DNA of 7,744 bases from Actinomycetota bacterium (GTDB lineage: Bacteria > Actinomycetota > Thermoleophilia > Solirubrobacterales > Solirubrobacteraceae), in NCBI GenBank assembly GCA_005883905.1, contig VAYD01000065.1, positions 1 to 7,744 on the forward strand, given 5' to 3'. The translations under genes and the position numbers were made by a program. Below the pieces are notes generated by a model, which worked only from the letters and a program-made list of their open reading frames with translations, had not been told where the DNA came from and did not search any database. Below, piece after piece: positions 1 to 5,850 of this stretch. Every line of letters starts with the position of its first letter. Position 1 is the stretch's first letter.

Positions 1-52
1 CTAAGCCAAATTCGGGTTCCAAGTCGCCAAAAAGTCGCCAAAAAATCAGAAT
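1..52. repeat. Diverged repeat module, copy 1, with two 11-nt tandem repeats
   Basis: This copy begins with TAAGCCAAAT (2-11). It then has two perfect tandem copies of GTCGCCAAAAA (23-33 and 34-44) and ends with ATCAGAATC (45-53). The same order of parts recurs in the same orientation at 5319-5380, with the tandem unit also spaced by 11 nt. Because 11 is not a multiple of 3, the tandem repeat is unlikely to be coding. Short direct repeats beside an attachment core resemble arm-type binding sites of tyrosine integrases; that is inference. The window edge cuts the left end, so it cannot be seen whether a tRNA fragment also flanks this copy. Confidence 0.6.
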
Positions 53-140
53 CACGGTCGGTGCGCCGGGCGCCAGCGGCGAGCAGGCACAAGGCCCGCA
101 CCAAGTCAGACGCCCGCTCGTCGTCCGAAGCGAGCGTGTG

Positions 141-145
141 GGAGG
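141..145 (+). promoter_or_regulatory. Ribosome binding site deciding the hydrolase start at 154
   Basis: GGAGG lies 8 nt upstream of the in-frame GTG at 154. The competing GTG at 61 has no purine-rich stretch at the right distance. Confidence 0.55.
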
Positions 146-153
146 CTGAGGCG

Positions 154-1038
154 GTGGCTGGCTCCTCGTCAGACGACGCGCAGGTCGTCAGCGAGCTGGA
201 GAGGGTCGGGGTCGGCCTCCCACCGGGTCTGACCATCTCGTGGCTCGGCGTGTCCGGGCACCGCCTGACCTACGAGGGAACGTCGATCTTCATCGACCCG
301 TACGTCTCGCGCGTGCCGCTGCGCTCGCTGCTCCTGCGCCGTACCGCGATACCGGACGTCGCGCTGATTGACCGCTATGCAAGCGTCGCCGGAAGGGTGG
401 CCGGCGTCCTCGTCGGCCACACGCACTTCGACCACGCGGTGGACGCGCCAGCGATTGCCCGGCGCTACGGCGCGAAGGCCTACGGCTCAGCGTCGCTGGG
501 CCACCTGATGCGCTTGCACGGCGTTGGCGACCTGGCCGTCGAGGTTGAGCCCCACCGACGGTACGAGCTGGGACCGTTCGTCGTGCGCTTCGTGCCGAGC
601 CGTCACTCGAAGCTGCTGTTCGGGCGCAAAGTCCCGATGGATGGCGAGCTGACGTGCGACCACCTCGACGGCCTCGCTCCGGGCGCCTACAAGTGCGGCA
701 CCGTCTACGGCATCCGCATCGATGTCGCCGGAAGCTCGCTCTATCACCAGGGCAGCGCCAACCTCGACGACGCCGAGCTGCCCAGCGAGTCCGTCGATGT
801 CTTCCTCGCAGGTGTCGCAGGACGCAACTTCACGCCGCGCTACTGGGAGCGCATCCTTCCGCGCCTCGACCCGCGCGTGATCGTCCCAACGCACTACGAC
901 AACTTCTTCTCCCCCCTGGGGCGTCCCCAAGACTTCGTTCGCCGCGTAGAGCTCGCCGCCCTGCCCGCGGAGATCGCAGCCGCATCCACTGATGCACGAC
1001 TCGCCGCGTTGCCGCGTATCGACAGCACGAAACCCTGA
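154..1038 (+). CDS. Metallo-beta-lactamase-fold metal-dependent hydrolase (UlaG-like group)
   Basis: This is a probable cytoplasmic hydrolase of the metallo-beta-lactamase superfamily; the substrate is unknown. Counting from the GTG at 154 it has 294 residues. The metal motif HTHFDH lies at residues 89-94, and further candidate ligands are H151 (in RHSKLLFG) and H247 (in PTHYDNF). Where many relatives have a GDT motif with a bridging Asp, this protein reads YHQGSANL (198-205), so the usual Asp is replaced by Ser. I chose GTG 154 because GGAGG at 141-145 sits 8 nt upstream. The frame is open back to the window edge and an earlier GTG lies at 61, but that one has no clear ribosome binding site, follows the repeat module at once, and would add only 31 low-complexity residues. 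No signal peptide or membrane segment is visible. Family is fairly sure; role is not. Confidence 0.85.
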   Translation: MAGSSSDDAQVVSELERVGVGLPPGLTISWLGVSGHRLTYEGTSIFIDPYVSRVPLRSLLLRRTAIPDVALIDRYASVAGRVAGVLVGHTHFDHAVDAPAIARRYGAKAYGSASLGHLMRLHGVGDLAVEVEPHRRYELGPFVVRFVPSRHSKLLFGRKVPMDGELTCDHLDGLAPGAYKCGTVYGIRIDVAGSSLYHQGSANLDDAELPSESVDVFLAGVAGRNFTPRYWERILPRLDPRVIVPTHYDNFFSPLGRPQDFVRRVELAALPAEIAAASTDARLAALPRIDSTKP

Positions 1039-1234
1039 TCGGCTCTCGCCGAGCGTGGGGGCGCGCTGCTAGTTCGCCTCGCAGCCGCACACGATGGCGT
1101 GGAGCGCACCGTCGCTTTTTCGCTCGCCGTCCAGCAAACCGTTTGGGCCGCGATTCGCTCGCGACCCCAAGCGGCACCGGCCGTGAGCTTTCGGCTTTCA
1201 GCTCCGACCGGCGTAGGCTCCGCGTGACTCGCAA

Positions 1235-3094
1235 ATGCAGTTTCGCCTACTGGGCCCACTCGAGGTGTTCACCGACGACGGGTCGGTTGACATCGGCTCC
1301 GGGAAGCGTCACGCCCTCCTCGCGAATCTGCTGATCCACGCGAACGAGGTCGTCTCAGCGGAGCGCCTCATCGACGAGCTCTGGGACGAGCATCCCCCCG
1401 TGACCGCCGCGAAGAGCGTGCAGGTCTACGTCTCGCAGCTTCGGAAGGCGCTGTCCGCGGACGGAGAGCTCCTTGCCACGCGCGGCAGCGGCTACGTCAT
1501 CACGGTGCGGCCAGAGCAGGTCGATGCGCGACTGTTCGAGCAGCGGCTCGCCTCTGCGGAACTGGCGCTCGCCGACGGCGATGCCCAGAGCGCGGCGGCT
1601 GAAGCCCAGGGCGCGCTCGAGCTCTGGCGGGGCCCGGCTCTCGACGACGTCGCTTATGCGTCCTTCGCACAGGCCGAGGCGGCGCGTCTCGAGGAGCTGC
1701 GCACGGTTGCGTTCGAGACCCGCATCGAGGCGCAGCTCATGCTGGGCGAGCACGCGCACGTGGCGAGCGACCTCGAATCGCTCGTCGCGGCGCATCCGTT
1801 GCACGAGCGTTTCCGCGCGCTGCAGATGGTCGCGCTCTATCGCTGCGGCCGGCAGTCGGAAGCACTCGACGCCTATCGCCAGGGGAGCCGACTGCTCCGC
1901 GACGAGCTCGGGATCGAGCCGAGCCCCGACCTGCGTCGGCTCGAGCAGCAGATCCTGACCCATGACGACGAGCTGGCCGCTCCACGCAGACGCCGTCGCC
2001 CGGCGCCCCCTTCGACAGCGGCACCGCCAGCGACCGAGGACCGCGCGCGCCGACCGGCCTGGCTTCTCATCGGCGGGGCCACGCTGATCCTTGCCGCCGG
2101 CGCGATCGTGATCACCACGCGCTCCGGCGGGCGTGATCCAAGCGCGACGGTGGCAGTCGACGCTGCGCCAAATTCGATCGTGGTGGTCGATCCATCCCGC
2201 TCGCGGCCCGTCGCCGCCGTGCCGCTGCCCGGGCGGCCGATCGACGCCGCTGTGGGCGATGGGCGGCTATGGGTGACGACGATCGACTCGGCCTCGCTGA
2301 CGAGTATCGACGCCCGTACTCGCAAGATCCTCAGGACGACTCCGCTCCGCGGCCGGCCGGACGCCGTCGTCTTTGGCGCCGGCTCGGTCTGGGTCGCAGA
2401 CGCGAGTAGCGGCGTGCTTGCTCGGGTGCGGCCGGGTTACGGGACCGTGCTACGCCGGATTCGCTTCCCTCGTGCGCCGCCGGCCGCCACAGGCGCTGAG
2501 CGTCTACGAGTCGCGCGGGCAACGCTGGCCGCGACAGCGGACGCGGTGTGGCTGACGAATGGGTCGCGGAGCATCTTTCGGATCGACGCCGAGACCACGC
2601 ACACCGAGCGGAACGACGCCGGCCGCCGCGTGGACGCTGTGACCGCCGGTGCCGGCGCGGTGTGGGCGCTCGCGGCCAAGACAGCGACGGTCCTCCGTCT
2701 CGACCCGGCAAGCGGCCGAGTCACAGATCGCATCCCGATCGCCGCGCGTCAGGGACCGGCGTTGCCTGCACCGACCGCGATCGCAGCCGGCAGTGACGCC
2801 GTCTGGGTCCTGAATGGCAATTCGGCGACAGTGACCCGGATCAACCCGGACACGCGCAGCGTGGAGATGACCGTCGAACTCGGGATCGATCGCCTTCCGG
2901 CCGACATCGCCGCGAGCGGGCGGACGGCCTGGATCGCGAACTTCGACGGCTCACTCTCGCGTCTCGACGGTCGTTCACCGACCGCGAAGAGCATCTGGGT
3001 GGGCGGCGCGCTCGAACGCGTCGCCGCGACGCAGTCGACTATCTGGACGACCACGACTGCACTGGATCAGAAACTTCCGGGAGGTTCGAAGTGA
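1235..3094 (+). CDS. Membrane-anchored SARP/BTAD transcriptional regulator with outside beta-propeller
   Basis: This is a 619-residue one-component regulator. The start MQFRLLGPLEV is typical of SARP-type proteins. In order it has: an OmpR/PhoB-type winged-helix DNA-binding domain (about 1-92, with the ELWDE and VQVYVSQLRKAL helices and the RGSGYVI hairpin); a bacterial transcriptional activator (BTAD) helical-repeat domain (about 96-243, ending in DELGIEPSPDLRRLE); a basic, proline-rich linker; one hydrophobic segment (about 275-295); and an outside part with seven recurring strand motifs of the type VWV/AWI, Trp 346 to Trp 604, which suggests a seven-bladed YncE-like propeller. The expected topology is DNA-binding domain inside, propeller outside, like ToxR/CadC in plan but not in family. 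Its stop codon overlaps the start of the solute-binding protein gene, so the two are coupled. The ribosome binding site is weak. Targets and ligand are unknown. Confidence 0.9.
   Translation: MQFRLLGPLEVFTDDGSVDIGSGKRHALLANLLIHANEVVSAERLIDELWDEHPPVTAAKSVQVYVSQLRKALSADGELLATRGSGYVITVRPEQVDARLFEQRLASAELALADGDAQSAAAEAQGALELWRGPALDDVAYASFAQAEAARLEELRTVAFETRIEAQLMLGEHAHVASDLESLVAAHPLHERFRALQMVALYRCGRQSEALDAYRQGSRLLRDELGIEPSPDLRRLEQQILTHDDELAAPRRRRRPAPPSTAAPPATEDRARRPAWLLIGGATLILAAGAIVITTRSGGRDPSATVAVDAAPNSIVVVDPSRSRPVAAVPLPGRPIDAAVGDGRLWVTTIDSASLTSIDARTRKILRTTPLRGRPDAVVFGAGSVWVADASSGVLARVRPGYGTVLRRIRFPRAPPAATGAERLRVARATLAATADAVWLTNGSRSIFRIDAETTHTERNDAGRRVDAVTAGAGAVWALAAKTATVLRLDPASGRVTDRIPIAARQGPALPAPTAIAAGSDAVWVLNGNSATVTRINPDTRSVEMTVELGIDRLPADIAASGRTAWIANFDGSLSRLDGRSPTAKSIWVGGALERVAATQSTIWTTTTALDQKLPGGSK
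3079..3084 (+). promoter_or_regulatory. Ribosome binding site inside the regulator gene, coupling the two genes
   Basis: GGGAGG lies within the last codons of the regulator, 6 nt before GTG 3091 and 9 nt before ATG 3094. The regulator's TGA is at 3092-3094, so the next gene starts over the stop. This indicates co-transcription and probably translational coupling. Confidence 0.6.
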
Positions 3095-4398
3095 TGCGCG
3101 CATCCCTGCCAGCCGTCGCGGCCGCCGCCACCGCAATAACGATCGCTGCCTGCGGGACGAGCTCCAAGAAACCCGCGCCGCCGCCGCCGGCGCGCTCGAT
3201 CGCGAGCAGCGGCTGCTCGCCGATCACCTACGGCGGCGCGGGTCGCCCGCAGTTCCTGATCGCCGCGTCCACCGCCCTACAGGGTCAAGTCAAGGAACAC
3301 GGTGTGCAGATCGCGCAGGCGCTCAAGCTCGTCCTGGCCCAACACGACTGGAAGGCCGGCCCGTATCGCATCGGCCTACAGATATGTGACGAGACGACGG
3401 CGACGTCGGACTTCGCAGACCCAAAGAAATGCGCAGCCAATGCGCGCGCCTTCACGCGCAACCGCAGCGTGCTGGCAGTCGTCGGGCCGCATTTCTCTTC
3501 ATGTGCCGCGTCGATGCTCGGCATCCTCAGCAAGGCCCCGGGCGGTGCGATCCCGGTCATCAGCGGATCGACCACATATCTCGGCCTCACCCGGAGTGGA
3601 CCGGGCGTGGGACCCGGCGAACCGGCCAGCTTCTACGGCGGCGGCGCGCGCAACTTCGTGCGCATCGTGCCGGCCGATGACGTCCAGGGGGCAGCAGTGG
3701 CTACGTATTTGAAGGACCACGGCAAGCAGCGCGCCTATGTCCTGACCGACAAGGATCCCTACGGCATCGGGATTGGCGAGGCGTTCTCGTTCGCGGCGCG
3801 CAAGCTGGGCGCCACACTCGCGGGCAGCACGCAGTGGAACGCAAAGGCAAAGGACTACCGGGCGCTCGCCAAACGGGTCGCCGGCACGCATCCCGATGCA
3901 GTGTTGATGGCCGGCTACGTCTTCGAGAACGCGCCGCAGCTGATCAAGGACCTCCGGGCGGTGCTGCCCCATGCCCAGCTGGTCGGCCCCGACGGCATGG
4001 ACCAGCCGAGCGCGATCGTCGAGGGCGCGGGTGCCTCCGCCGAGAACCTGCTCCTGACGATCGCGGTGGTGCCGGCGCGCGCGCTGCCGCCGGCCGGTCG
4101 CGCGTTCGCGGAGGAGTTCCGGCGGCGTTACTCGCAATACCCCTGCTGCCTCTCCGTCAACGCCGCCCAGGCCGCCCAACTGGTGCTCGACGCGATTGCC
4201 CGGTCGGACGGCTCGCGCGACAAGGTGAGGGCGGCGCTGTTCCAAGCAGATGTCAAGGGCGGGCTGATCGGCGACTTCAAGATCGACCGCTACGGGGACA
4301 CGACGCTGACAAAGATGGGGCTCTACCGGATCAAAGAGGGTGAGGGGCGCTTCGAGGGAAGCATCAGTCCGCGCGCCGATCTCCTCGCGAGGCACTGA
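3091..4398 (+). CDS. Solute-binding lipoprotein of the branched-chain amino acid type (Peripla_BP_6)
   Basis: This is a 435-residue outside lipoprotein of the type I periplasmic-binding fold used by Leu/Ile/Val and amide ABC transporters. A signal peptide ends in a lipobox, ITIAAC, with the lipid-bearing cysteine at residue 21, followed by a lysine/proline-rich spacer. Family hallmarks follow: GVQIAQALKLVL (helix after the first strand), an ICDET stretch, VLAVVGPHFSSCAASM (binding-site loop), AIPVISGSTT, ARNFVRIVPADDVQGAAVATYL, and RAYVLTDKDPYGIGIGEAF. Either GTG 3091 or ATG 3094 can start it. No permease or ATPase gene is adjacent; its only partner is the overlapping membrane-bound regulator gene. 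It may therefore deliver a ligand signal to the propeller rather than feed a transporter. The ligand cannot be told from sequence. Confidence 0.9.
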   Translation: MMRASLPAVAAAATAITIAACGTSSKKPAPPPPARSIASSGCSPITYGGAGRPQFLIAASTALQGQVKEHGVQIAQALKLVLAQHDWKAGPYRIGLQICDETTATSDFADPKKCAANARAFTRNRSVLAVVGPHFSSCAASMLGILSKAPGGAIPVISGSTTYLGLTRSGPGVGPGEPASFYGGGARNFVRIVPADDVQGAAVATYLKDHGKQRAYVLTDKDPYGIGIGEAFSFAARKLGATLAGSTQWNAKAKDYRALAKRVAGTHPDAVLMAGYVFENAPQLIKDLRAVLPHAQLVGPDGMDQPSAIVEGAGASAENLLLTIAVVPARALPPAGRAFAEEFRRRYSQYPCCLSVNAAQAAQLVLDAIARSDGSRDKVRAALFQADVKGGLIGDFKIDRYGDTTLTKMGLYRIKEGEGRFEGSISPRADLLARH

Positions 4399-4501
4399 AA
4401 GCCGCATCTCTATCGCGATTAACCAAGTCGTACCGCGATCCTCTACCGGCCGGACCGAGGGTTCCGCCAACAAGCGACCGCAACCGGCGGCCGCGCCAAG
4501 C

Positions 4502-4508
4502 AAGGAGG
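4502..4508 (+). promoter_or_regulatory. Strong ribosome binding site for the small membrane protein
   Basis: AAGGAGG lies 5 nt before ATG 4514. It decides the start: the reading frame is open further upstream, to 4340, but that part overlaps the end of the lipoprotein gene and lacks a comparable site. Confidence 0.75.
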
Positions 4509-4513
4509 CGGAA

Positions 4514-4960
4514 ATGCGCCGATTCACCCAGATCATCGTCGTGGCAGGCCTGGCCACGATCGGCCTGACAGGCACCACGTTCGGCAACAACTCGACCGGC
4601 AAGGACCTCCGCTCGCCCGACGCCAGGGATGCCGCGCAGTCAACGACCAGCGTCATCGATCTTCGCTCGCCGGACGCGCGCGACGCGGCGCGCGGTCCCG
4701 CTGCGTCCGATGTCGCGAAGACGTCGGAGATCACCGACTTGCGCTCACCCGATGCGCGTGACGCGACGGGTATCTCGACCTCCAAGCCGGACCCCGCTTC
4801 GACGCCGCATGTCGTCCAGGTGGCCTCGAACGGATTCGAGTGGAGCGACGCCGGAATCGGCGCCGCCGCAATGCTCGGCCTGATCGCGCTGTGCGGCGGC
4901 GTGCTGCTGCTGGTGAGCAGCCGCCGGCGCGCGCGGCACGTGCCGCGCGCGATCGGCTGA
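4514..4960 (+). CDS. Small single-pass membrane protein with three DLRSPDARDA repeats
   Basis: This is a 148-residue protein of unknown function. Residues 1-24 look like a Sec signal peptide or N-terminal anchor (MRRFTQIIVVAGLATIGLTG). The outside part has three perfect copies of DLRSPDARDA at 31-40, 49-58 and 75-84, separated by Ser/Thr/Ala-rich linkers. A hydrophobic segment follows at about 113-134, then a basic tail starting SSRRRARH. The expected topology is a short outside stalk, a C-terminal membrane anchor and a tiny cytoplasmic tail. The FEW-SDAGIGAAA stretch before the anchor resembles short membrane proteins common in Thermoleophilia (from memory, not checked). The gene lies 115 nt after the lipoprotein gene and before a strong terminator, so it could share that transcript or have its own promoter; I see no convincing promoter in the gap. 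Confidence 0.8.
   Translation: MRRFTQIIVVAGLATIGLTGTTFGNNSTGKDLRSPDARDAAQSTTSVIDLRSPDARDAARGPAASDVAKTSEITDLRSPDARDATGISTSKPDPASTPHVVQVASNGFEWSDAGIGAAAMLGLIALCGGVLLLVSSRRRARHVPRAIG
4604..4765 (+). repeat. Three 30-nt coding repeats for DLRSPDARDA
   Basis: The units are at 4604-4633, 4658-4687 and 4736-4765. Each encodes the same ten residues, yet the DNA copies differ from one another at 7 to 9 positions, all silent. Confidence 0.9.
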
Positions 4961-4990
4961 GGCCGCCGGTAAAGGTGCGGCTAGGGGCTA

Positions 4991-5019
4991 GACGGGGCGG
5001 CGCGTCGCGCCGCCCCGTC
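4991..5019 (+). terminator. Strong GC-rich hairpin, probable transcription terminator
   Basis: A perfect inverted repeat pairs 4991-5003 with 5007-5019 (13 bp, GACGGGGCGGCGC and its complement) around a 3-nt loop. It begins 30 nt after the stop of the small membrane protein. No T-run follows, which is common for high-GC actinobacterial terminators but leaves the call less certain. Confidence 0.65.
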
Positions 5020-5121
5020 GCTGCGCGCCTCAGCGAGCTGAACAACCTCCTCGGGTCTTACACCTAGCGCTGTTGGCTCACCGGAGCACGCCTGGGGTAG
5101 ACGCATAGGAGCGACGCCATT

Positions 5122-5174
5122 GCGAACCGAGGCCTGCTTTACACCTCATAGGTGTCAAACAGGCCTGAGTTCGC
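5122..5174. repeat. 53-nt imperfect palindrome in the intergenic region
   Basis: The arms pair as GCGAAC (5122-5127) with GTTCGC (5169-5174), AGGCCTG (5130-5136) with CAGGCCT (5160-5166), and ACACCT (5141-5146) with AGGTGT (5150-5155), around the loop CAT. Internal mismatches lie at 5128-5129/5167-5168, 5137/5159 and 5140/5156. It lies far from any gene end, so a terminator role is doubtful. It could be a REP-like element, a small non-autonomous mobile unit or a structured RNA. Confidence 0.6.
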
Positions 5175-5221
5175 CTGCCGGCGGCGGGGTCCCGCCCAGG
5201 TCTCGCCGGGGCCCCCGGAAC

Positions 5222-5248
5222 GAGAAAACCCACCGTTACCAGCGGGTT
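5222..5248 (-). terminator. Possible terminator after the tRNA fragment
   Basis: Read on the minus strand, AACCC (5248-5244) can pair with GGGTT (5231-5227) across a 12-nt loop. GGGTT runs on as TTCTCG, giving a run of four Ts. It begins 5 nt after the tRNA 3' end, as a tRNA terminator would. The stem is short, so this is weak. Confidence 0.3.
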
Positions 5249-5253
5249 CCCAG

Positions 5254-5300
<47 letters not shown>

Positions 5301-5318
5301 GGCGTGAGCGCGAGAGTC

Positions 5319-5380
5319 GGCTTAGGTAAGCCAAATCCGGTGCCCAAAGGCGCCAATAATGCGCCAGAAAATCGGAACCG
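5319..5380. repeat. Repeat module, copy 2, beside the tRNA fragment
   Basis: It starts with the palindrome GGCTTA-GG-TAAGCC (5319-5332). Then come AAATCCGG, two 11-nt units (GCGCCAATAAT at 5350-5360 and GCGCCAGAAAA at 5361-5371) and TCGGAACC. It is in the same orientation as 1-52, with the same part order and the same 11-nt period but clear base divergence. It lies 19 nt from the tRNA fragment, where integrase arm sites would be expected if that fragment is an attachment core. Confidence 0.6.
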
Positions 5381-5413
5381 AACGCGACGTCAGACTGATC
5401 CGGCTGCCAAGCC

Positions 5414-5623
5414 CTAGTTGCAGAACACGTTGGTGCACTGCAACGGGTTGCCGTTGCCGAACGCGCGGTTGCCGCCGCCGTCGGTGATTCCGGACACGGC
5501 CTCGATGCCGAGCAGCGCGTTGCTGTCGGCGGTGTTGCGGATGACCGTGGTGAACCGGCTGAGGACGTGGATGCCGTCGGCATCGTTCTGGTTGGCGGTG
5601 TTGCGTTCCAGCGTCGTGCTTTG
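5414..5623 (-). pseudogene. C-terminal fragment of a right-handed parallel beta-helix protein
   Basis: On the minus strand a frame ending in TAG (5416-5414) encodes about 69 residues. They include TLERNTANQNDADGIHV, a TTVIRNTADSNALLGIEA stretch, GGGNRAFGNGNP and the end CTNVFCN. The short N-x-A/G turns (ERNTANQNDADGI, IRNTADSNALLGI) are typical beta-helix rungs, as in NosD or pectate-lyase-like secreted proteins. Such proteins are usually hundreds of residues long; here the match stops near 5620, where sequence from an unrelated gene in the opposite direction begins. It has no start or signal peptide and is most likely a dead remnant left by a rearrangement. Confidence 0.65.
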
Positions 5624-5850
5624 TTGCGCTCGACGACGCGCTCGTCGCAGTCGACGTGGTCGGGTTGCGATACCGCGAGGCCGCCAAGGCCCTGCGCATC
5701 CCCGAGGGAACGCTGACGACCCGCGTGTTCAGGGCGCGCCAGAAGGTGGCCGCGACGCTTGAGCGGGATACGCCGGCCCGCGGGAAGGGTTTCGGCAGGC
5801 GGGGCGTCCTTGCTGCCAACCACACAGCCCAGCTAAAGGACTTGACGTGA
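5623..5850 (+). pseudogene. C-terminal (region 4) fragment of an ECF-type sigma factor
   Basis: The frame gives LDDALVAVDVVGLRYREAA, then KALRIPEGTLTTRVFRARQ and KVAATLERD. This is the sigma-70 region 4 helix-turn-helix that binds the -35 element, of the kind with a (Y)xEAAxxLxxPEGTxxxRxxRAR pattern. Region 2, needed for core binding and -10 melting, is absent; sequence before about 5623 belongs to the beta-helix fragment on the other strand. The earliest usual start, GTG 5656, lies within region 4 and would give 64 residues. Its TGA (5848-5850) overlaps the start of the next gene (GTGA), so the remnant, or the original sigma gene, may have been in an operon with it. Function as a sigma factor is unlikely. 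Confidence 0.6.
5835..5840 (+). promoter_or_regulatory. Ribosome binding site for the repeat protein
   Basis: AAAGGA lies 6 nt before GTG 5847 and supports that start, which also yields a proper signal peptide. Confidence 0.55.

Noticed and set aside
23..44. CRISPR-like tandem repeat
   Set aside because: Two contiguous 11-nt units with no spacers; not a CRISPR array.
61..153. Longer start for the hydrolase at GTG 61
   Set aside because: No ribosome site at the right distance, low-complexity extra residues, and it abuts the repeat module. GTG 154 has GGAGG at 8 nt.
1039..1052. Small hairpin TCGGC-TCTC-GCCGA right after the hydrolase stop
   Set aside because: Only 5 bp and no T-run; hairpins this short are frequent by chance in GC-rich DNA.
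1053..1234. Promoter for the regulator operon
   Set aside because: No pair of -35 and -10 boxes at proper spacing that stands out from the background.
3499..4785. Minus-strand frame of 428 codons across the lipoprotein gene
   Set aside because: Opposite two well-supported plus-strand genes; no motif, signal or ribosome site that would favour it. Its SGERRS repeats are the antisense of the DLRSPDARDA repeats.
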